From contig JAHKAQ010000108.1 in assembly GCA_018825765.1 (NCBI GenBank), positions 1-16,797 on the forward strand: 16,797 nt of DNA. The letters are read 5' to 3'. Below are positions 14,301-16,797 of this stretch, one piece after another. The notes under the pieces are model-generated. The model had not been told where the DNA came from, searched no databases, and saw only the letters and a list, made by a program, of their open reading frames with translations. Both the position numbers and the translations under genes were made by a program. The DNA comes from Patescibacteria group bacterium. GTDB lineage: Bacteria > Patescibacteriota > Minisyncoccia > CAIUEV01 > JAHKAQ01. Numbering within the stretch: the first letter of the stretch is position 1; the number at the start of each line of letters is the position of its first letter.

Positions 14301-14420
14301 GGTGAAATAAAACCCGGCCCGGAAATCAAAAAATGGGACTGGCTTCCCCTTGATAACCTGCCGGACAATCTGGGGCCAAATATTATTCCCGCCCTAAAAC
14401 ATTTTAGCTTTATTAAATAA
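14301..14420 (+). pseudogene. C-terminal remnant of a Nudix hydrolase
   Basis: Reading from 14301 to the TAA at 14418-14420 gives 39 residues, including GPEIKKWDWLPLDNLPDNL, which matches the end of Nudix (MutT-type) hydrolases where a Trp-x-Trp and a DNLPxNL pattern precede the last helix. No in-frame start codon lies close upstream, and the Nudix box that should come before it is missing. The upstream sequence is an A/G-rich stretch directly after the previous gene's stop. It is a 5'-truncated remnant, overlapping the end of elp3 on the other strand by 27 bp. The family call rests on this short tail only. Confidence 0.6.
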
Positions 14421-16121
14421 CTCCTTCGTCATATAGTTCCCCTCCTCTTTGTATCCCAGCCCAAAATAATAATCCTTAGTGCCGCAAGCCGCGATAACCG
14501 CTATTTTTTTCAATAAAAATTCGTCCCTGGTTATTTTTTCCGCCCGCCTTATTAATCTCTTGCCAAAACCCCGATGCTGGGAAGTGCCTTTTATCTTTCT
14601 TCCCACCGGCGCCACCTGTCCGTAGGAATGAACCTCCCTTATAATCCCGCATCCCGCCAGTTCTTTTTCCGGCGCCTTTTTAGCGCCCAGACCTAAAGCC
14701 CGTCGTCGTCCGCGCGCCTCTTTCCTTGCTAAAACAAAAGCCGGAATTCTTAGGCGCAAAAAAGCGTGCAGTCTCTTCTCTTTGCCGCTTACAAACTGCA
14801 AAAAAATCTCCTTTCCGCCCGAAGCCCGATAATCCAGCCTGTCTAAAAAAATCTTCTCTTTTTTCCCGCCGCAAGAAACAACCAAAGACCGTCCCGCTTC
14901 CCGACAGCGAATGCATCGGCACTTCACTCCCTTACTTTTCAAAACATCCCGCAAATTCGGAATATTTGGCCCGGCTTTAATAGAAACCGTGGGAATATCC
15001 CTAATAAGCCGGGCAATTCGAACATATTGGGGAATCCTTCTCTTTATTCTCGCCAGAAGCCCGGCCAGCTGTTTATTGGTATAGGGCGCGTATTTCCCTC
15101 GTTTCCATAAATCATACAAATCCGCCTCTTTAGTCACCACGCACGGATAAATCTTTAACATATCCGGACGAAAATCCGCGCAACTAAAAAGCTCTAAAAA
15201 CATCGCCTCATCCATTTTTAAATTAGAACCCAAAAGCCCGGGCATTATATGATAATTTATCTTAAAACCCATCTCCTTTAAATAAGCCGTAGCTCGAATA
15301 ATCGCCTGCCGGCCATGACCCCGCCGGTTTTTTTTCAACACCTTACCATAAATCGACTGCGCGCCAATCTCCACCCGCGTGCATCCCAATTCTCTAAATC
15401 TTTTTAATTCAGTGATAGTCACCGCGTCCGGACGGGTCTCAAGCGTCAATCCCACGATCCGGCATCCAGCTTTTATATTCTTTCTTTTCTCTTTATCCAG
15501 CTCGCGCCTTAAAATATTCAACTTTTCAAAATCCTTACCCTTGCTGAAAGGCTCTTTAATCTTTTTGAACTTCTCTTTATTATCCAATCCCGTGTATTCG
15601 TTCGCTCCCCGAAAGCACTCTTTAATAAACCAGTATTGATAAATTTTGGGCAAATGAGAAAAAGTCCCGCCCATCACGATAAGTTCCACTTTTGAAACAT
15701 CATGTCCGTTATACTCCAAAACCTCCAAACGCTTATTCATCTGCCAATAAGGAGAAAAATCCAGCCGAATCGCCCGCATTACCGCCGGCTCATTGGAAAG
15801 ATAACTCTTAGGCATCTGTTTTTCCTCCGGACAATACAAACAATCACTCCCGCAGGGATAATCACGAGTAAGCACTGCCACCACGCTCACCCCGGATAAA
15901 GTCCTGGTTCGTTTTAAAACCAGGGCCTGTAAAAGCCGCCGGCACTCTTTCATTTTGCCGGTCTTTATCATTCGCCGGTAAAAATCCCGTATTTTATCCG
16001 TCCTGGGCGTGTCGATCTTAAACTCCCGGGCGATCTGCCGCTTCAATTTTTTCAAGCCCGCCTGGGAAAAAATCCGCCGTCTCATTGCCTCTCTGATAAA
16101 TTTTTCGTAAGCTGAAAGCAT
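14394..16121 (-). CDS. elp3: Elp3-type tRNA wobble-uridine modification enzyme (radical SAM + acetyltransferase)
   Basis: This 575-residue enzyme uses acetyl-CoA and S-adenosylmethionine to build a carboxymethyl-type group on U34 of tRNA. The N-terminal RNA-binding region (1-80) is basic. The radical SAM core has C90-x3-C94-x2-C97 in YPCGSDCLYCPEE; eukaryotic Elp3 has a much longer first gap. KSYLSNEPAVMRAI, VELIVMGGTFSHLP, GLTLETRPDAV and VEIGAQS follow. A Cys cluster CRCIRCREAG (C401, C403, C406) precedes the GNAT domain (about 430-575), which has IIREVHSYGQVAPVG, the acetyl-CoA loop QHRGFG (515-520) and DYYFGLGY (550-557). It appears complete. The ATG at 16121 overlaps the ATG of the divergent methyltransferase. 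No Shine-Dalgarno sequence is visible, and its promoter would lie inside the neighbouring coding sequence. The product in this organism (cm5U or a derivative) is inferred. Confidence 0.95.
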   Translation of the reverse strand: MLSAYEKFIREAMRRRIFSQAGLKKLKRQIAREFKIDTPRTDKIRDFYRRMIKTGKMKECRRLLQALVLKRTRTLSGVSVVAVLTRDYPCGSDCLYCPEEKQMPKSYLSNEPAVMRAIRLDFSPYWQMNKRLEVLEYNGHDVSKVELIVMGGTFSHLPKIYQYWFIKECFRGANEYTGLDNKEKFKKIKEPFSKGKDFEKLNILRRELDKEKRKNIKAGCRIVGLTLETRPDAVTITELKRFRELGCTRVEIGAQSIYGKVLKKNRRGHGRQAIIRATAYLKEMGFKINYHIMPGLLGSNLKMDEAMFLELFSCADFRPDMLKIYPCVVTKEADLYDLWKRGKYAPYTNKQLAGLLARIKRRIPQYVRIARLIRDIPTVSIKAGPNIPNLRDVLKSKGVKCRCIRCREAGRSLVVSCGGKKEKIFLDRLDYRASGGKEIFLQFVSGKEKRLHAFLRLRIPAFVLARKEARGRRRALGLGAKKAPEKELAGCGIIREVHSYGQVAPVGRKIKGTSQHRGFGKRLIRRAEKITRDEFLLKKIAVIAACGTKDYYFGLGYKEEGNYMTKELFNKAKMF

Positions 16122-16797
16122 GAACGAACTAAATATTTATCAATCCATAAAATCAGGCTACAACCAGGGAGCCCGCGCCTTCTCTGATTCCAGGTCCACC
16201 TTCTGGCCTGAACTCTCCTTTATTAAGAACTACATCAAAAAAAATGACAAGCTGTTGGATTTTGGTTGCGGCAATGGCCGTTTAATTGATCTTCTAAAAC
16301 ACCCCCAAAAAAATTATCTGGGCATTGATATCTCGCATCAGCTTGTAAAAATAGCCCGAAAACTCCATCCCGGATATAAATTCCAGTTCATCAATTTCAA
16401 CAACCCCCAAGAACCAAAAAATCTGCCCCAAAAATATTTTGACATCATAACCTCTATTGCCGTGTTTCATCATTTCCCTAAAGGCCAAAGAAGAAGCCTG
16501 ATCTTAAAAAAAATAAAAAGTCTCCTAAAACCCCAAGGCCGCTTAATTATTACGGTCTGGAATCTCTATCAGCCCCGATTTAAAAAATTCTTTCCCAAAA
16601 ATAAAAAAAACGGCTATATCCCCTTTAAAAAGGGCAATAAAATCCTCTTTACCCGTTATTTTTACCGCTGGCAAAAAAAACAACTAGAAAAATTTATCCA
16701 AAAAAACAACTTAAGAATCATAAAATCCGGCTTATCCAGAAGAAACAAACAGCCGGTCAACATTTTTGTTATCGGGGAAAATATTGAAGAAAAATAA
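16120..16797 (+). CDS. Trm9/ALKBH8-like SAM-dependent methyltransferase
   Basis: A complete 225-residue class I methyltransferase; its stop codon is the last triplet of the window. Motif I is LLDFGCGNGRL (D47, G49, G51) and the acidic end of strand 2 is LGIDIS (D70). Its features line up in order with the eukaryotic wobble-uridine methyltransferases Trm9 and ALKBH8: YNQGARAFSDSRSTFWPE (14-31) against their YN.IA.HFS.TR...WP, SIAVFHHFPKGQRR (112-125) against SIAVVHHW..RERR, LLKPQGRLIITVW against LR.GG.ALIY.W, and a late aromatic TRYFYRW (178-184) against YRYYHLY. Those enzymes methylate the carboxymethyl group that Elongator (Elp3) makes on U34. The divergent neighbour here is Elp3, which supports the assignment. 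The comparison is from memory, not from a search. No Trm112-like partner is present. Confidence 0.8.
   Translation: MNELNIYQSIKSGYNQGARAFSDSRSTFWPELSFIKNYIKKNDKLLDFGCGNGRLIDLLKHPQKNYLGIDISHQLVKIARKLHPGYKFQFINFNNPQEPKNLPQKYFDIITSIAVFHHFPKGQRRSLILKKIKSLLKPQGRLIITVWNLYQPRFKKFFPKNKKNGYIPFKKGNKILFTRYFYRWQKKQLEKFIQKNNLRIIKSGLSRRNKQPVNIFVIGENIEEK

Overview
The window most likely comes from a Candidate Phyla Radiation (Patescibacteria) bacterium. The reasons are a short two-helix protein with the Cys-rich N-terminus typical of CPR VirB2/TrbC-type pilins, an Elp3 whose cluster motif is C-x3-C-x2-C followed by CPEE, a DHH-like protein that has lost its motif, a PolA without 3'-5' exonuclease residues, tight spacing, and start codons mostly without Shine-Dalgarno (SD) sequences. 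The standard genetic code fits: no in-frame UGA interrupts any gene. This assignment is inference.

Layout. Positions 1-1230 (-) hold the N-terminal 410 codons of DNA polymerase III alpha, cut by the window edge at its catalytic PD motif. Divergent from it is an HtpX-type membrane metalloprotease (1351-2202, +). tRNA-Ala(GGC) (-), a pilin-like protein (2329-2751, +) and a strongly diverged PurD-like protein (2807-3928, +) follow. The PurD-like gene is the only one with a textbook SD and has its own terminator. Between it and tRNA-Met(CAT) (-) lies a structured 200-bp stretch: a 17-bp copy of the tRNA 3' end, five successive hairpins and a perfect 40-bp palindrome that stops on the last tRNA base. 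Next are a surface protein with a FecR-like domain and Cys-rich repeats (4380-6101, -) and, from a promoter region with overlapping -35 boxes, a GH13 sugar phosphorylase (6236-8014, +) followed by glycerate 2-kinase (8104-9486, +). tRNA-Tyr(GTA) has a good promoter. Convergent to it is the tsaE-polA operon (-). A degenerate DHH-family protein (13162-14283, +), a Nudix C-terminal remnant, Elp3 (14394-16121, -) and a Trm9-like methyltransferase (16120-16797, +) close the window.

How genes may work together. The phosphorylase and glycerate 2-kinase make a plausible two-step route from glucosylglycerate to glucose 1-phosphate and 2-phosphoglycerate. Elp3 and the methyltransferase, whose start codons lie inside one CATG, look like the two steps of a eukaryote-style wobble-uridine pathway (cm5U to mcm5U) reduced to two genes. 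TsaE adds a third tRNA-modification function (t6A37). DNA polymerase III alpha keeps a PHP metal site while PolA lacks proofreading residues.

The strongest leads are the Elp3/Trm9-like pair, the glucosylglycerate gene pair, the tRNA-Met-anchored repeat/hairpin segment, and the eroded PurD homologue.
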